Below are positions 1 through 13,100 of a stretch of 64,000 bases of DNA, in pieces; within the stretch, counting starts at the first letter, position 1, and each line of letters opens with the position of its first letter. The notes under the pieces were generated by a model, which was given only the letters and a program-made list of their open reading frames with translations, searched no databases and had not been told where the DNA came from. Source of the stretch: Rutstroemia sp. NJR-2017a BVV2 (Eukaryota; Ascomycota; Leotiomycetes; Helotiales; Rutstroemiaceae); assembly GCA_002946415.1 (NCBI GenBank), contig NJPS01000061.1, positions 310,001 to 374,000 of the forward strand. The letters are read 5' to 3'. Both the position numbers and the translations under genes were made by a program.

Positions 1-3000
1 CCAGCGTCGTTGTCCAACTCCTCCTGGAGGTAGTCTTCCTCAGCCGCCAGTTTGTCCTCATAAGCATCCCAAGACTCCACAACTTTTCTGCCTCGTACTG
101 GCTTCGGTTGCTCTTTCAGCGAAGGAGGTGGTGATACAGAAACTGTCTGAATGCCATCTTCCGCCAGTCTTTCATCATTCGCGTTCTCGACTTCGTCTCC
201 GGCACCCATGACATCGAGAATTTCTGCGTCACTGTCTTCCAGCCCCAGATACAAAGCAAGAGAAGTGCAGATGGTAGCTAGGATCATTGAGAAATCGTTC
301 AGGATGAACCACACGTCTGATTTGCGGATGCCATTAGCGTCTTCAAGGGGTTTGACGTATCCGTGTTTGAAGAAATCGAAGAGATAAGCATTCAGAGGAG
401 TCTTGGTCTCATCCGGATACAACTCGAGATGTGGAACAACAGAAGACTCTAGGAATACACCTTGTCGAGTAGAGCTGCAAAGATCTTCGATGGTGGTGAA
501 AGAGTCGCCATGGCCGGAAAGAGCTACGAAGGCTGATCGTGCTTGAGGTGATGGTAGGTTTGGAAGAAGATCACCGTTGGTCTTATCTTTCGTACCCGAA
601 GAGATTGAGCTTCTAGTGAAAGGTAAGGTGTGTTCCTGCTCCGTGATATGTTTTTCGGTGAATGTCTTGACATAAGTCGAGAAGACATTTAAGGTCTCCT
701 TGTTGTGCGTCCGGAGTATGGCGGCGGCGTCTTCCGGCATGGGAGCGAGATAAACGGTCGATGGAGAGCGCCTAATCTTCTCTGCTTCTTCGGGATCATC
801 TACCTCTCTAACAACTCTTCGTCCAAATAGATGACTCAGAACTAGCATCAATGTACGCAAGGTGTTCTCCTTATTCGTGTCGATATTTTCACAAAGTTGG
901 TGGAAGTATTTTCCTTTCAAAAGAGCTGCACTTGTTAGCTGAAGATCGATTCAAAGAGGGCGGGTTCGGAAGGGGGACTTTGTTGAACATACCATGGAAA
1001 GCAAAACTGGAATTCTCTGTGAAGTAGAGATGTGACACACAACTAGTGAAGTTGACCGGCTCGCCTCCAGGCCCAAGGAGTGCGTTTCTACGAAGGTATT
1101 CGATGGAGAATCGCAAGTGATGTAGGACCTGTTCTTTGAAGCTTTCACCTCCAAGATACAACCTGGGTTGGGAAAGAAGGGAGTTTATAGCTTTCACAGC
1201 ATACGGCGATTTCTTCGAGTCATTCAGAAGTCTGAACAGTCTTAAGACGAGCGTAGTGGTGAGAGGGAAGTGTCCAGTAAGATCAGGAAGACGAGTGCTC
1301 AAAAGTCGGCTTGCTCTCTCTCTTGAGATACACTGGAAGACAACGTTTCCTAGTAGATCAAATCCACGACGACCTGAACGACCAGCAGCTTGACGGAAGT
1401 TCAATGCTGTCAAGTATACTGAATCGCCACTGAAGACTACGGTCGCACATGGCATGTTGATACCGAGACTGAGAGTTCCCGTAGCAACTACGACCCGAAG
1501 GAATCCCTTGCGGAACAACATCTCCACACATTGGCGGTACTTCCTGTTCATCCCAGCATGATGAACTCCGACACCTCTCTTTAATAGATCGATCAAGTCT
1601 TCATTGATCTCCTTACGCCGGAGCTGGCGTATGAATTCTTCAAGTTCTTCTTTTGCCAGGCGCTTCGGGTCCGAGAATGAAAAGTCGGCCTGTGGTGCGT
1701 CAGGGTCGAAGGATTCCCAGATAGACCATTCTCTGGACGCCTCCTCGCGTATTTGATTCATTTTTGATGGCTTGTCCTCTTTTTTAACACCCATCTGTTT
1801 CATAACTTCCTTCTTGATTTTCTTCTGCGCTTCTAGGAACTTCATTTCTTGGCGCTGGTTTTCTTGGTACTGTTCATAATCATCCAATACCCTTTTCCAC
1901 GCAGGACCTTGCTTCCACTTTGTTTCGGCCTCCACCAAGGACTTCAAAATGGTTTGCGCGATACTTTCACAACTACTCCAATCGTAGTTGAAAAGAATCG
2001 CTGGAAGAGCCCTCCGCTTGTGCAGCTGGCAGAGTAAGGGCAACGTGGTAGCCTCCACATCCATAGGGTCAACAAACTCAAGCGAAGTTGTTGAAGAAGT
2101 TGAGGATGAACTATCACTAAGCTCCTTCTGAACGATATGAGTCTTTTCGGGCGTCAGCTCTGCGACTACCTTGGTGAAAGGCGAGCTATTATCGCTCATC
2201 CACTTCAGTAAGACTGTCTTGAGGTCTTTCTCCCAGGCAAAGATATCTGCCTTCCGAATGCAAGGTGGCAACGCCTTTGCAGGGTTGAGAGTATCGAGGA
2301 CTCTATATTCTTCAGTCTGATGCTTTATCATTGCTTTCCATAGACTTAGACAGTCTCGAGGTTCGAGTGCAAGGTCATCAGGTATTCCCCGTGAGGGATC
2401 TATCAAACTAGAAATGGGATGGAATGGCTCGAACCCTTCCAGACCGTCCAATCCTAGTCCCGAGCCGTATGAATCACCGAGACCTTTGAACCTGAACGAT
2501 TTTGGTGGCTCAAACATGTACTTTCGAAGGTCGGAATACCTCGTTGAATGTTTAATCATCACAATCTCGTGACCCGATGCCTTCTGGGTTTCCGCCAGCC
2601 AATCATTGAACTGTTCGGGGTTACCAACAGTTGCCGACAGTGCGATAATTGGACATGGTGCTAACAGCAAAAGCTGCTCCCATACCACACCGTCTTCGGC
2701 TTGACCAATCGAATGAACCTCATCGAAAATGATTCTTTTCACCCTTGGTGCCCAGGATTTGGCGTTGGATGGAGAAAGCAGCATGGTCTGGAGGACATGT
2801 GGCACTGTTACAAGTATTTGAGCTCCCAGAGGCTGGTTAACCCGATAATCTCGGGTACGAATAGCCCATACACCCTTGCCAGGTTGGGGATATTTCTTGG
2901 AGAAGCGGCCTTGAATTTCGGCAGCGATCTGGTTGACCAATGCTTTTGTCGGTGCAACATAGACCAAGACACCATCGTTATCTGCTCGAAGCACTTGTTC

Positions 3001-5753
3001 CATTGCATAGAAACTGATGAATGTTTTGCCGGCAGAGGTTGGTGCAACCACAAAAACACTCTTGTTCGCATCAAGCTGATCAAGTACATCGCGTTGCCAC
3101 CCGTCTGGCACGAAGTTGGATACTCGTGCATCTGGTTTCGCGTCGAGCATCCTATCCATATATGGCCCACAGTAATCGAGTTGGAATTCGGTCTGTGTCA
3201 TACCAATGCTCAATGACGAGGTTGAAAAGGGATACCAGAAAGAAAAAGATAGCTTGCGAGCCACCATTGGTCCTTTCGGAGCTGATAAAGCGTCTGTAAT
3301 CTCCAGTAGCTTACAGACCTTTTGCATGTGCCGAACAATGGGTTCAGTGATGGGTGCAGTTGTGGTGCATAATTCTCTCACAGTTGCCCAGATTAGTGCA
3401 ACCACGAAATAGCCGTCCTTCTTCTTGTTGTTCTTGCAATAGCTAGCCCACCAAGACAGTAAAGATTGTAAAATGAAGGTGTTGATATCTGCCTCCAAAA
3501 TCTTTGCCCTGGGCCCGTCGAGTTTGTTGAGATACTGCTTAGCTTGCAGATATCGTGCTTCGTCATCGATGGCCTCCTCGAGTTTCTGGATAATGACCGA
3601 CCAAGAGGCGAAAGCTTTGTCGCTCTCGGTATCGCCCTTCTTCTCTAAGTTCGCAGCTTTGATCTGCTCTTTAAGAGACAATTTACCAGCGGCAGCCTTG
3701 GTTCCTTTCTTCGCAGCCTTCGGGTTCTTGTTCTCATTCTTCTCGACGTCTTTCGACTTTGAGGCTGGCTTTTCTGGTTTGCCTGGTTTCACTGGCTCTG
3801 CTTCAACCAACAACTTAAGCTGTTTCGGTCCAACGAAGATGGTCTCAGGCTCAAGAGCTTTCCCTGTGGCACCGGTCAAGCTCGCAGCATAAGCAGTCAT
3901 CTCTCGCATATAGAACTGATTTGCTCGTAAGGGATTGAATCGTCTTGTGTATTTTGGTGCAGGCGCAGCTTTGGTGATTGAAGGCTTTTTGTGCTTGTGC
4001 CAATGGGTTGTTTCTCTGTACAACTTCATGGAGGCCATGTTTGTTCGAAGGGAGGTATCTGTCTTGATGTGAATGCACTGCAAGTGCTTATCGAAGACCT
4101 CACTTGTGAACGGTAAGACGGTAAGTTCATCTGACTGGTTTTCGGCATTGCGATCTTCCGTTGGAATTTTGGAGGCCTTAACATCATTACTTTCCTCGAG
4201 GGAAAGATCGCAGCTGGAAAGCTCCCTAGTAAGATTTCGCAGTAGGGACCAGTCGTGTTGCATCATCTCCGGAAAGGCATTTCCAGACTCTTCGCACAAA
4301 GATTTCATGATCATTCGCAGTAAACGACCATCGACAATGTCTATAGCATTGCTCTCAATCTCGTAAGTAGTCAGGAGATTGTGCCATTCCGAACTTTCAA
4401 GCACTGCGGTGGATATGCGTGCGAATGATGCCAAGAAGTTGGTGATCTTGTTTTCAAAGTCCTCGTCAAAAAGAGCCAGCGGAAATCTACGTTCAGATAG
4501 AGGAATCCTATTCAAGGCGACAGTGTGCAGTATGAAGGCCGAAGCGATAAAAGGATCTGTCGTATCCTGCTCGAGGATTCGGGATGTCGCATATGCTGCA
4601 AGTAAGGATCTTTCATTGAGTTGCTCATTTGTAGCAGCGTTGACGAGCTCATCGACAGGCAGTTCTTCGACGAGGGAGACGGTGGTCTGACCATGAGAGT
4701 CAAGATTTTCCGTGAGCCGATCACGAGCTTGCTCCAGTTGCTCAGCAAAATCGGCATTCGTCAAGATGTCCTTTAGCAACGGGGCTAGACTCTCTACAAC
4801 CATCGTGAAGACCTTAGTATCGCGGAATTCAATTCGATTGATGAGAGCCACATTGAGTTTGTGCGTGTTGAAGAACCAAATCATGCCTCGAAGCACAACC
4901 TTGACAAGCTTATTGGTTGTTGCTGTTCCATCATGTGCCATAACAAAATGGATGGGTGTAGTGCGGAGGTAGTCCTGAAATTCTTCACTATCCAGTGAAG
5001 AAAAGCTGTTAACCTTTACATCAGGATGCGATTCGAGTAGTCGGCGTTGAAGATGTTGTTTGATTGCAGTCCGAGCAAGAAGATATCGACCTTGGTGAGA
5101 GGTTTTCGTGTCTGAGGGAATGCATAATTGCTTGTTTTCTATTACGAATTGCATTAGTATCGCACTTCAATCACAAAAGACAGACAGTTGACGTCTGGAG
5201 CAACGGCAATCCGTAATATTGGAATTGAAGTGATGGAGGGGATGCATACCTTCGAAAAATGCGATATGAAAGTGGCAGTATCTTTTGGAGAGATCCTCGA
5301 GAAACTTTTCGACGACGTACACGGCGTGTAGTAATTGAAATCCATCTGGCTCTCATTAGTCTTTGATCGTGGAGAATTGCGAGACAACAATATCAAATGA
5401 ATGAATATAGAGAAACGAATATCTCCGACGAGCACAGCTGGAGCAAACAGAAGATTGCACACGTGCTGTGCATCCCTGTCTTCTCCTTCTGCGGACGAAT
5501 CATTCAAGCCAACATAGCAACAAACAAGCAAACGGTAAATAGTGGCAGAGAGACAAGCAACAATACCTTTGAAATCAATCCTCTCGTCCTCAAAACATTC
5601 CTTCAATAAAGAGTCGCCCTCAATAAGGAACAGCTCCTTCCCCGCGTAGTCGCCCACCAAGTCGAGCCACATTGGTCGAGCCCCATCGTACCATGCCAAA
5701 ATGGATTTTGGGCATGTTCCGTGCATCTCGGAGCCCCCAGCGGAAGAGCCCAT
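1..5753 (-). CDS. DDX60-like Ski2-type DExH RNA helicase (3' end cut by window edge)
   Basis: Large superfamily 2 helicase of the DDX60 family, expected to act on RNA. Exons read on the minus strand: 5753-5567, 5345-5250, 5138-993 and 925 to beyond position 1, about 1,784 codons in the window. Introns have GT..AG ends; the one before 5138 has a TACTAAT branch site. Motifs (approximate spliced residues): Walker A APTSAGKT near 790, DEVH near 900, SAT near 930, GVHHAGMNRKYR, and QAAGRSGRRGFD near 1340. The N-terminus has a WYDGARPMWLDLVGDYAG segment followed by FQLLHAVYVVEKFLEDL, which matches DDX60 relatives as I recall them. The tail has KVVESWDAYEDKL and acidic residues, also typical, so only a few codons should be missing. 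An in-frame ATG at 5154 lies inside intron 2 and is not the start; I chose 5753. In animals DDX60 is linked to antiviral RNA sensing; its role in fungi is not established here. Confidence 0.93.
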
Positions 5754-5781
5754 CGTGATTCTGGTGGTGTTTTGCCGTACG

Positions 5782-5857
5782 AAGTAATCAAGAGAGCAAT
5801 AAGTGATCAAGAGAGCAACAAGTAATCAAGAGAGCAATAAGTGATCAAGAGAGCAAT
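5782..5857. repeat. 19-bp tandem repeat, four copies, in the leader of the helicase gene
   Basis: Four head-to-tail copies of AAGTRATCAAGAGAGCAAY at 5782-5800, 5801-5819, 5820-5838 and 5839-5857. Copies 1 and 3 carry TAATC and copies 2 and 4 carry TGATC, so the array also reads as two 38-bp units. It begins 29 bp upstream of the chosen helicase ATG (5753), so it probably lies in the 5' leader or core promoter. Confidence 0.95.
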
Positions 5858-6622
5858 AAGTTACTGTGAAGTACAAGTTTTTTATCGATATGCCTTGGTC
5901 GTGGTGGTTTCGGTCGATGGGATGGAAATGGTTATTTCGAAGGGTGCGAAGACTTCTTATATTTCTACTAGAGTCGATTCTACAGTTGGGCAGTAAGGTT
6001 ACCATACTTTAACAGTACCATTCTTTCTCACACTTTAACAGTTAATTCTGCAATTGAGCAGTACCATACTTTCTCAGTTTAACAGTACCATCCTTTCTCA
6101 CTTTAACAGTACGCTTCTCACTTCAACATTTGATTCTACAGTTGAGCAGTCGATTCTACAGTTGATCAGGAAGCGCAGGCGTTTAGTATTGCGTCACGTG
6201 TCCGTTTCGGACGAGAAAGCTATCAAACGCACTCCTGCAGTTGTGGCCACCACTCTTGCGACAGAGCAGAGTCCTGAATTTGATGTCAAAGTTCTATGAG
6301 TTTGACCTTGGATTTATCATGACAGCAGCTCAAAATATCAAAAGGTAATCACTAAGAGAGTAAAAATTGAAGCTCGATGAGTTACCAACTGCAATGCATG
6401 CTATGTGTCTGAGTCATATATATCGCCAGTTTATGTTTTCCGGAGAACCACCCCTAGGCCTACCATGGTCCCTTTGATTCACACTGACCTCATTACCCAA
6501 AGTTCGCTTAACGATATTCTGGCGACCCTTGAGAATTTTTGACACCAAATTTCATAGCACACGTGCATTGACCGTGAGAATCGGTCTACGCTTTTGACTT
6601 CTTCCCCCGTCCCCTAATGTCA
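5858..6622. other. Intergenic region with a degenerate repeat field (5965-6170)
   Basis: Between the helicase start and the 3' end of the next minus-strand gene. From about 5965 to 6170 two short motifs recur imperfectly: TTTAACAGTACCAT-like (about four times) and GATTCTACAGTTGAGCAG-like (about four times), separated by CTTTCTCAC. The rest shows no gene I can support; an 81-codon open frame inside the repeat field is a by-product of the repetition. Confidence 0.75.
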
Positions 6623-9356
6623 CTACTGGAATTCGGGCTGCAACGAGAAGATGTCCTGGTTGAGCGCCTGCGGTCCTACTACAAGCTGATCCCATGCATC
6701 CTACCGAATGTTCAGCATCAGTCAAATCCGTTCGCCATACGACCAAATGAAGCAACAACTTACCCAGTCAAAACTCGGTTGAATATCATCCTGATTTCCA
6801 AAAGTCCCAAATATCCCACCGGTATCAAACATGTCGTCTCGAATCATGTTATCTGTCGTAAAAGGGTAGATTGGTGGAGGCACGGGAAGGTCGACTGGAA
6901 TTTGTGGGAATTGAGATATATCGTAGAGAGAAAGCTCGTTGGTGATTGGGCGTTTTACCAGATTCGGATTCACATCCAGTTGTACCGTCTTGTCAATCTT
7001 AACTTTCAGTCTACTGATCACACTCGTGAGGATGTGTGCGGCTCTTTTCGCGTCGAAGCATTTATCTGCAACTTCTCCCCAGATATCTCTTGCGCGACAC
7101 AAGGCGTCCAATTTGCTTTTCTCCGTCACGGAGCAATAAGACATATTTCCTGATCGCAAAAAGTCCCATTGATTCGTGTTTAAGTCTAGACAAATGATCA
7201 TGGCTGCCAAGAGGAAGTCGTGATTTGTTATGGAAAATTGCCACCATTTGAATTTTGATAGAATGCCTCCTGGCTGACAGGCTTGGTGTATCGAGACCTG
7301 GTATTCTAATAGAGTCATGGCGGATGAACTGCATATCCTTCGCGAGAACCAACGAAGTTCTTCTGAGTTATTCTGTCGTTCGGCATCCCAATACTTACGG
7401 TGGAGAACAATGACTGCTTTACGGTAGAACTTTTGTAACATGTATTTTTCCATCACGGCTGCTGGTTTATCATGTTTCATCTCTTCCGGTGTACCCAGTT
7501 GCAGATGTGATGGAACCATGTCTGCGGCTCTGTTGAGCATGGCATCAAGCCTGAGTACCTCACTGTATGGTTGGGGCTGGACAACGTGGAGAAATTCAAT
7601 GACGTCTCCGTAAGCTCTCATGATGCCAAATTTAACGACTTGATAGCAGACGCTTGTTGGTTCTGATATCGGTCTAGAAGGTGGTAGAGTCTTCATGTTT
7701 TCCGACAGTTCATACTCATGTAGATTACTTGGATAACTGGTGTCACATTCGGCGAATTTTGTAGATTTTGGCAGACCAATTTGCGCGGAAAATATGAGTC
7801 TGAAGAATAGACGGAGTTAGCTCTGAGCGTACTTTTCCGGAAGTCAATATGTCACACAGGCTTGCCCGAGCTTCCTCCAGCACTAGAAGGCGGATTGAGA
7901 GAGCCATTGAAGGTGATACAGTGGACTGCTTTGTTGTGGTACTTACTCATGCTGAATGACTATAGACCAGATCCGGCGCCTCATTTCACCCTGGAACACC
8001 GTGAGATTTGAGTGCTGACTTGGATCACGATGGTATCCTTGCTGCAAAGCTAAATGCACGATAGTACCCGAGAGCAGCCACGTTCCCATATCGCCATCGC
8101 GTTCGTATGAGTACTCAATGAACGTGTAACATAGCAGCGTCTCGACCATGAAATCAACGGGTTTTGTCATATCAGCTATTCTCAAACACTGCACCGTTCG
8201 AATACGATACAAATGCGTCAAGGACTCCAAAGTATCACGATATTCAGACGGCGCATCGTCGTTCCTAGCATAGGACTGTAAAGCCAGGCACAGAATTGCG
8301 AAATACAGTCCAATCCATATGATTTTCGTTTTATGGGGTTCAGCCCAGTAGGATTCGACCTAAATTTGAACATGATCAGTTGAAATGCTCATGAATTAGG
8401 AGGCAAGGCACAACCTGTTTAAGGAAGGTTGGTCTGTGGAATAAAACTTGTTCAATGCTCAGCTTTCACTCCGGTCTAACATAGAGACACCTGAGTGTCA
8501 TGAGATTACTCACACGTTGCGGGTATGGAAGGATTATAAGAATCAAAAAAGCGCTGTGTCAATTTATCTGCCGCAGCCTTTGATGGCAATGATGCAAGGA
8601 TAGTTGCTCGGTCTGGAGGTGGAGTGAGACCTGCAAGCATACTGGGGCGATGAGATGGAGTTGCTGATGGCAGAGCAGGATCTAGTTGTTCCGATTCATC
8701 CGACCAAGCTTCCTTCATTGCTCCAAGCTTTAACGCACTGGTCAGAAATGCACAGCGGCGGTTGATCGAGGGTTGAATCTGTGCTCACCTCATTAAGAAT
8801 AGCATCCCAATGGGTGCTTCTTGTATCCACAGAGATTCTCTGACCACCAGCTTGATCGATGTCATTCTCTTCTAGATTGGTTACTGAACCTACAGAGCCT
8901 GGTGTATCTGAAGTATTTTCTGAATTTTCCGACTTTTCCGACTTTGAGCTTGAAATCATTGACAGAATAGAATTCTCCAGACGACTAATCCTGGCTCTCA
9001 TATCGTCCGGGTTAGACCTCGAATTCGAGGCGGTAGATAATCTACCCTCAACCTTTTCTGCATATGAACAACTTGCAATAGCAGCATCTCCCCTCACTAT
9101 ACAATTCTGGCATGGTTTCTCTCGATTACATTTCAACCTAAGATCAATCAGCATACGACCAACCAAACATCATGCAATCGGTTCACTTCGGGATTGATTT
9201 GCCGGGCAGACAGAGCTGCTTTAAGAAGTAAAAGAGAGGGAGAGTAACTTACTTTCTCGCTCTACAAGCATGGCAGGATAGGGGTACACGACGTCGAGTC
9301 AACTTATGACTATTGGCGCGCTGCCCTTGCCGTTTCGAGACACCAGAGTTATCCAT
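6623..9356 (-). CDS. Zn2Cys6 fungal transcription factor (7 exons, 744 aa)
   Basis: Gal4-type nuclear regulator with a fungal-specific transcription-factor domain. Exons on the minus strand: 9356-9253, 9137-8789, 8727-8516, 8457-8415, 8359-7947, 7799-6764 and 6700-6623. They total 745 codons including the stop, which supports the model. The zinc cluster spans an intron: Cys28, 31, 38, 44, 47 and 58 (CHACRARKLKCNREKPCQNC). A Ser/Glu-rich linker follows, then the middle homology region starting FFDSYNPSIPATIEQVLFHR, with TLLCYTFIEYSYERDGDMGT and LALQQGYHRDPSQ. The weakest splice site is the GTGTGA donor after 8516. The gene ends ...LQPEFQ then TAG. It is divergent from the Zn2Cys6 gene at 10106. 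Target genes cannot be told from sequence. Confidence 0.9.
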
Positions 9357-10105
9357 AACTCATTCAAAGATCGATAAGCTTCTTCTAGAAGCAGGCCATG
9401 GAACAAATCAGAGACATCTCCATCACTACTCCAAAGCCTCTTGGAATTTTATTGATCACGGATTAAATTTCAATCATTAGTTAAAGTTGTAACTCTGTAT
9501 GAAGCCTCTCAAAGCAAATAATGATCTCGCGTCAGCAAGATGCAGTAAGCATGTTTTACATACAACTTCAGGTCGATGCAGAGCCATGATTCTATTGGTG
9601 TGTCGCTGCTGAATCATTATCCTGTCTCCTTTGGAGGCTAAGCCTTGGTGGGCCGTAGCGTTGTTCCAGGGTCGAGCAGAAATAAGTTCCTCCGGATCGG
9701 CGGTCGAAACTTGTCAGATTCCTGATGCCACGGATGATTTCTTCTTTGTACGTGCAGAGAAGTCAGCAGAAATCCAAAGACTTACGCACCACAGAAGAGG
9801 AGATATCTTCTATTCTTCCACATCTATCAATTCAATCCCTCGTCAATTCAATCCCTCGTCATCTCAAGAATGAGACATATCATCGTCAACTTGAACAAGG
9901 TGTAAAAATCTTGAAGTAAGACCAAGTTTGGACATTGCTGTAGGATCTTACGGAAGCACGTGGTTTTTGTTGCCCTCAACGTCACAATTTTGTCTTCAGA
10001 TCGAATTGTTCTTAGGGTCCCTCAATCTTAAGGCGACATTCATTCTTCGATTTATTCACGATCGCAAAAGATCTTGGCTTCATCGCATTTGTGTGCTCAC
10101 TCAAA
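9357..10105. promoter_or_regulatory. Shared divergent promoter region of two Zn2Cys6 genes
   Basis: 749-bp spacer between the start codons of two oppositely oriented zinc-cluster regulators. It contains CCGGATCGGCGG at 9692-9703, that is CCG-N3-CGG followed directly by another CGG, roughly mid-spacer. CGG triplets in inverted, everted or direct arrangement are the known binding elements of Zn2Cys6 proteins, so auto- or cross-regulation is possible. This is inference; no other gene is visible in the spacer. Confidence 0.45.
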
Positions 10106-12344
10106 ATGACGACTCGGCCTCCTTCAAGAGGTTTGACGGAAGACGAGCATCGTAGGAAACGAGTCAGAAAAGGCACCAAAAGCTGCTGGGAATGCAAACG
10201 ACGGAAGGTTAAGTGTCAGTTGAGTTCGGAAAATGTTAGCATTTGCTCTGGGTGTCTGGCTCGAGGCACGAATTGCCTCAGTCAAGAATATCCCGAGGAG
10301 CACGATTCATCAGCTGGTCCCCAAATTGGAGAGCGTCTTGGGAGATTGGAATGTATGTTAGAGAAAGTCCTCACCAAGATGGAAGCGTATGAAGAAGAAG
10401 ATAATGCACAAAAGATCCATACCCCTGAATCCATGGGTAGTGGAGACGTCCTAACGTCGTCATCATTATCGAAAACATCCAACTTCTATGATAATGCATC
10501 AGTTGCGCCAATAATATCTCTCTTCGATAATCCGATAGTAAGTGTTCATTGCCAGAGTAACCAAAGACATGCTCACCGTTTTCAAGCTAGGTCGCCGAGA
10601 AGATGCAGGTCAAACACTGACCACAGCGCCATCGGGGGATTTGCAGAAGACAACATCCTGTCGTCCGCAAACTAAGATTGAAAGAATAAGGGATGTTCTT
10701 GTAGAGCTTCTCCCTTCTCAAGAAGTTACGAATAAGCTCTGCTCTTTCAGCGATTGCTGGCTATTGGTACATTCTCTTGCTAAACGCTCGGTGCATTTGA
10801 TGGAGCCCACCGCGGCCAATCCCAGCCATTCCTTTAATGTGACTAGTTGTACAAAGGAACATCCCGCAATACTCAGTCAGATACTCATTTACATCGCAAT
10901 ATGTTTACAGCAGCTGCCACACAATTTCGATGTCAGCCAACTTCACTTTTCTACGACCGTAGAAGCTCGTGTTGACAAAATCATCTCGACCGTTGCAGGA
11001 CTGGTCACATCCGATGACGAGATTGTCAGCACCATAAATGGTCTGGAGTGTCTAGTTCTACAAGGACTATTCCATACCAATGCCGGCAATTTACGCAGAG
11101 CGTGGCTTACATTTCGCCGTGCTATGAATATTGGGCAACTCATGGGACTCCACAAACACCAGGACTCGGACGACCTAAACTCGCCGCAAGGATGCAGACA
11201 GCTGTGGGACACCACATTGCAAGCAGAAAGATTCATCGGGTTGCTCTTGGGCATGCCGGCTGGAACAGCGAATATCGTGCTTGGGCCGCATGAAACATTT
11301 AACAACCCCAACATTGACCGCGACCTTCTGTTCTCCCGCAAGCTTGTGAACGTTGCCGGGGGGATCATGGAGCGAAATCAAAATGAATACATTTACGCTT
11401 TCGCCAGGACTCAAGATCTTGACGAACAGCTCGAAACTATTGGTCGAGAAATGCCAGCATCCTGGTGGGCAGTTCCGGCCTACCTTGATACCTCTGATAA
11501 ATCTGCAGCAGCAGCAGCACAATACGACCGCATCATGGCACAGATATGGTATTTCCAATTACAATCATTTCTCCACCTACCATTCATGATACGGGCAGCC
11601 ACTGAAAGGCGCTTCGAATACAGCAGATTCACTTGTCTGAAATCATCCCGCGAGACTATATACCGCTACCTAGCCATGCGCCGTTCGGGCACAAAGTCTT
11701 TCTGCTGCAAAGTCATAGATTTTGCTGCTTTTACTGGCTGTGTCACACTCCTTCTTACTTTACTTGAATCTCCTCAACCAGGAGGCTCCGTGGCGGAATT
11801 CGAAAAACAAAAAGCTACGGACAGAGAGCTCGTTGAGACCGTGATTGTTTCCATGGAGGAATATGCTGCTTATGGCAAAGATTTGATGGCCAAGCAAAGT
11901 GTGGATGTCATGAAAGCTCTTCTAGCTGTCAATTCGTCTACGAGCGCAGTCGGAAACATACGTCTTACGATCCCTTACTTCGGGACCATATCAATTGCAC
12001 GGACAACGACTCATACATCTACAGCGAATCCAAATCAGCCATCTTCTAGTACCACAATTATCCATTCTACAGCTCTCAGCTCCAATTATCCAAATCCAAG
12101 TTGTCCAACTCAAAGTCAAAATCTCACGACTGATGTACAACTGGAGCAGCCGTGGTCTAACTTCAATGATCCCGAAGCAAACTCATCTAATACCTATGCC
12201 CCTGTTATTTCATTCAAAAGCAGTCAATTTCCTCCTGTGGGCCTAGAGCAGCAACAAATTCAAGACTGGGGAGACTTGGATGCCGATACAATGTTCTTCG
12301 ACAGTCTTTTAAATACGGATCTGGAAGGAAATTGGATTTTCTAA
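10106..12344 (+). CDS. Zn2Cys6 fungal transcription factor (729 aa)
   Basis: Second Gal4-type regulator. Exons 10106-10537 and 10587-12344 total 730 codons including the stop; the 49-bp intron uses GTAAGT and TTTTCAAG. ATG at 10106 gives MTTRPPSRGL. The zinc cluster lies at Cys27, 30, 37, 47, 50 and 57, with a basic KRRK between the second and third Cys. A short leucine-rich linker (RLGRLECMLEKVL) could be a dimerisation coiled coil. The middle region has RRAWLTFRRAMNIGQLMGLH and the aromatic/His-containing QIWYFQLQSFLHLPFM, as in the fungal-specific domain. The C-terminus is Ser/Asn/Gln-rich, ending DTMFFDSLLNTDLEGNWIF, a plausible acidic-hydrophobic activation patch. It is a different subtype from the divergent neighbour, so the two are not a recent duplication. 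Confidence 0.9.
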
Positions 12345-13100
12345 CCGTCCTATATTATCTTCACCTGTGGTTTAAGAGGGTGTAATTTAATGAAGAGTTT
12401 TTGGTTCGACTCAGTTGGAGGGTGGGTTACAAAATGTACGAGGGAGGCACGGAGTATGGAGTATTAGCTGACAGCATGGGCTTATTTAACGCGCTTGGGA
12501 GATACCCAGGCATTATGTCGTGTACAACATTGAAAAGGGAAATGGGGCAGGGCAAGGAAGGGATCGTTAACATAACAGACTCATCTCATCCAGTAAAAAC
12601 GCGAATTGACTGTCCCTCATTTTACGCGGGCTTCACTTCTTGACACTTGTGGCTGTGTGGCTGTGTGACTGTGTGGCTGTGCACCCTCTCAAGACCCTGC
12701 CACGCCTGCCTGGCTGTACCCCAAGTGATTGTCATCATGGAGCAGGGATCCAATATCTGTTCCAGAACATTATGAGTTAGCAATTCGGCTCTAGAAATTT
12801 ATCCTCCGCTATCACTACTGTATTGCATTTCCCCAGATACAATACTGAACTTTGCGAGTTACCCCATACTTCCAGTGTGTGTTATAGTAGCGGCCGAAAT
12901 TGCCTTCAAGTCCACAATCACACACCACAAGCACCATGTGAGTGAAGAATTATTTCTTTGTGCCTGAGAATTAGGGTTTCCGGTAAATGCCTACGAGCTC
13001 GCTGACAAACTACCTAGTTGGCGAGGGGCATGTTCAGGCTTCTCAAATCGTGTCATCCACGTCTTGCTGTCGCTCCATAAGACGATATTCTTGTTGCTAC
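12345..13100. other. Intergenic region with a short TGTGGC-type repeat
   Basis: No gene seen. At about 12647-12681 there is a short imperfect array of TGTGGCTG units. The first 114 bp upstream of 13101 are open in the frame of the HET gene and could encode an extra 38 residues from an ATG at 12987, but they do not resemble a HET-protein N-terminus. Confidence 0.5.

Noticed and set aside
889..993. C-terminus of the helicase ending at 889
   Set aside because: The frame ends inside a 67-bp intron (992-926); coding resumes at 925 and runs to the window edge.
5154..5810. 218-codon minus-strand open frame as a separate gene
   Set aside because: It is helicase exon 1 read through intron 1; the helicase N-terminal motifs jump frame at proper GT..AG sites.
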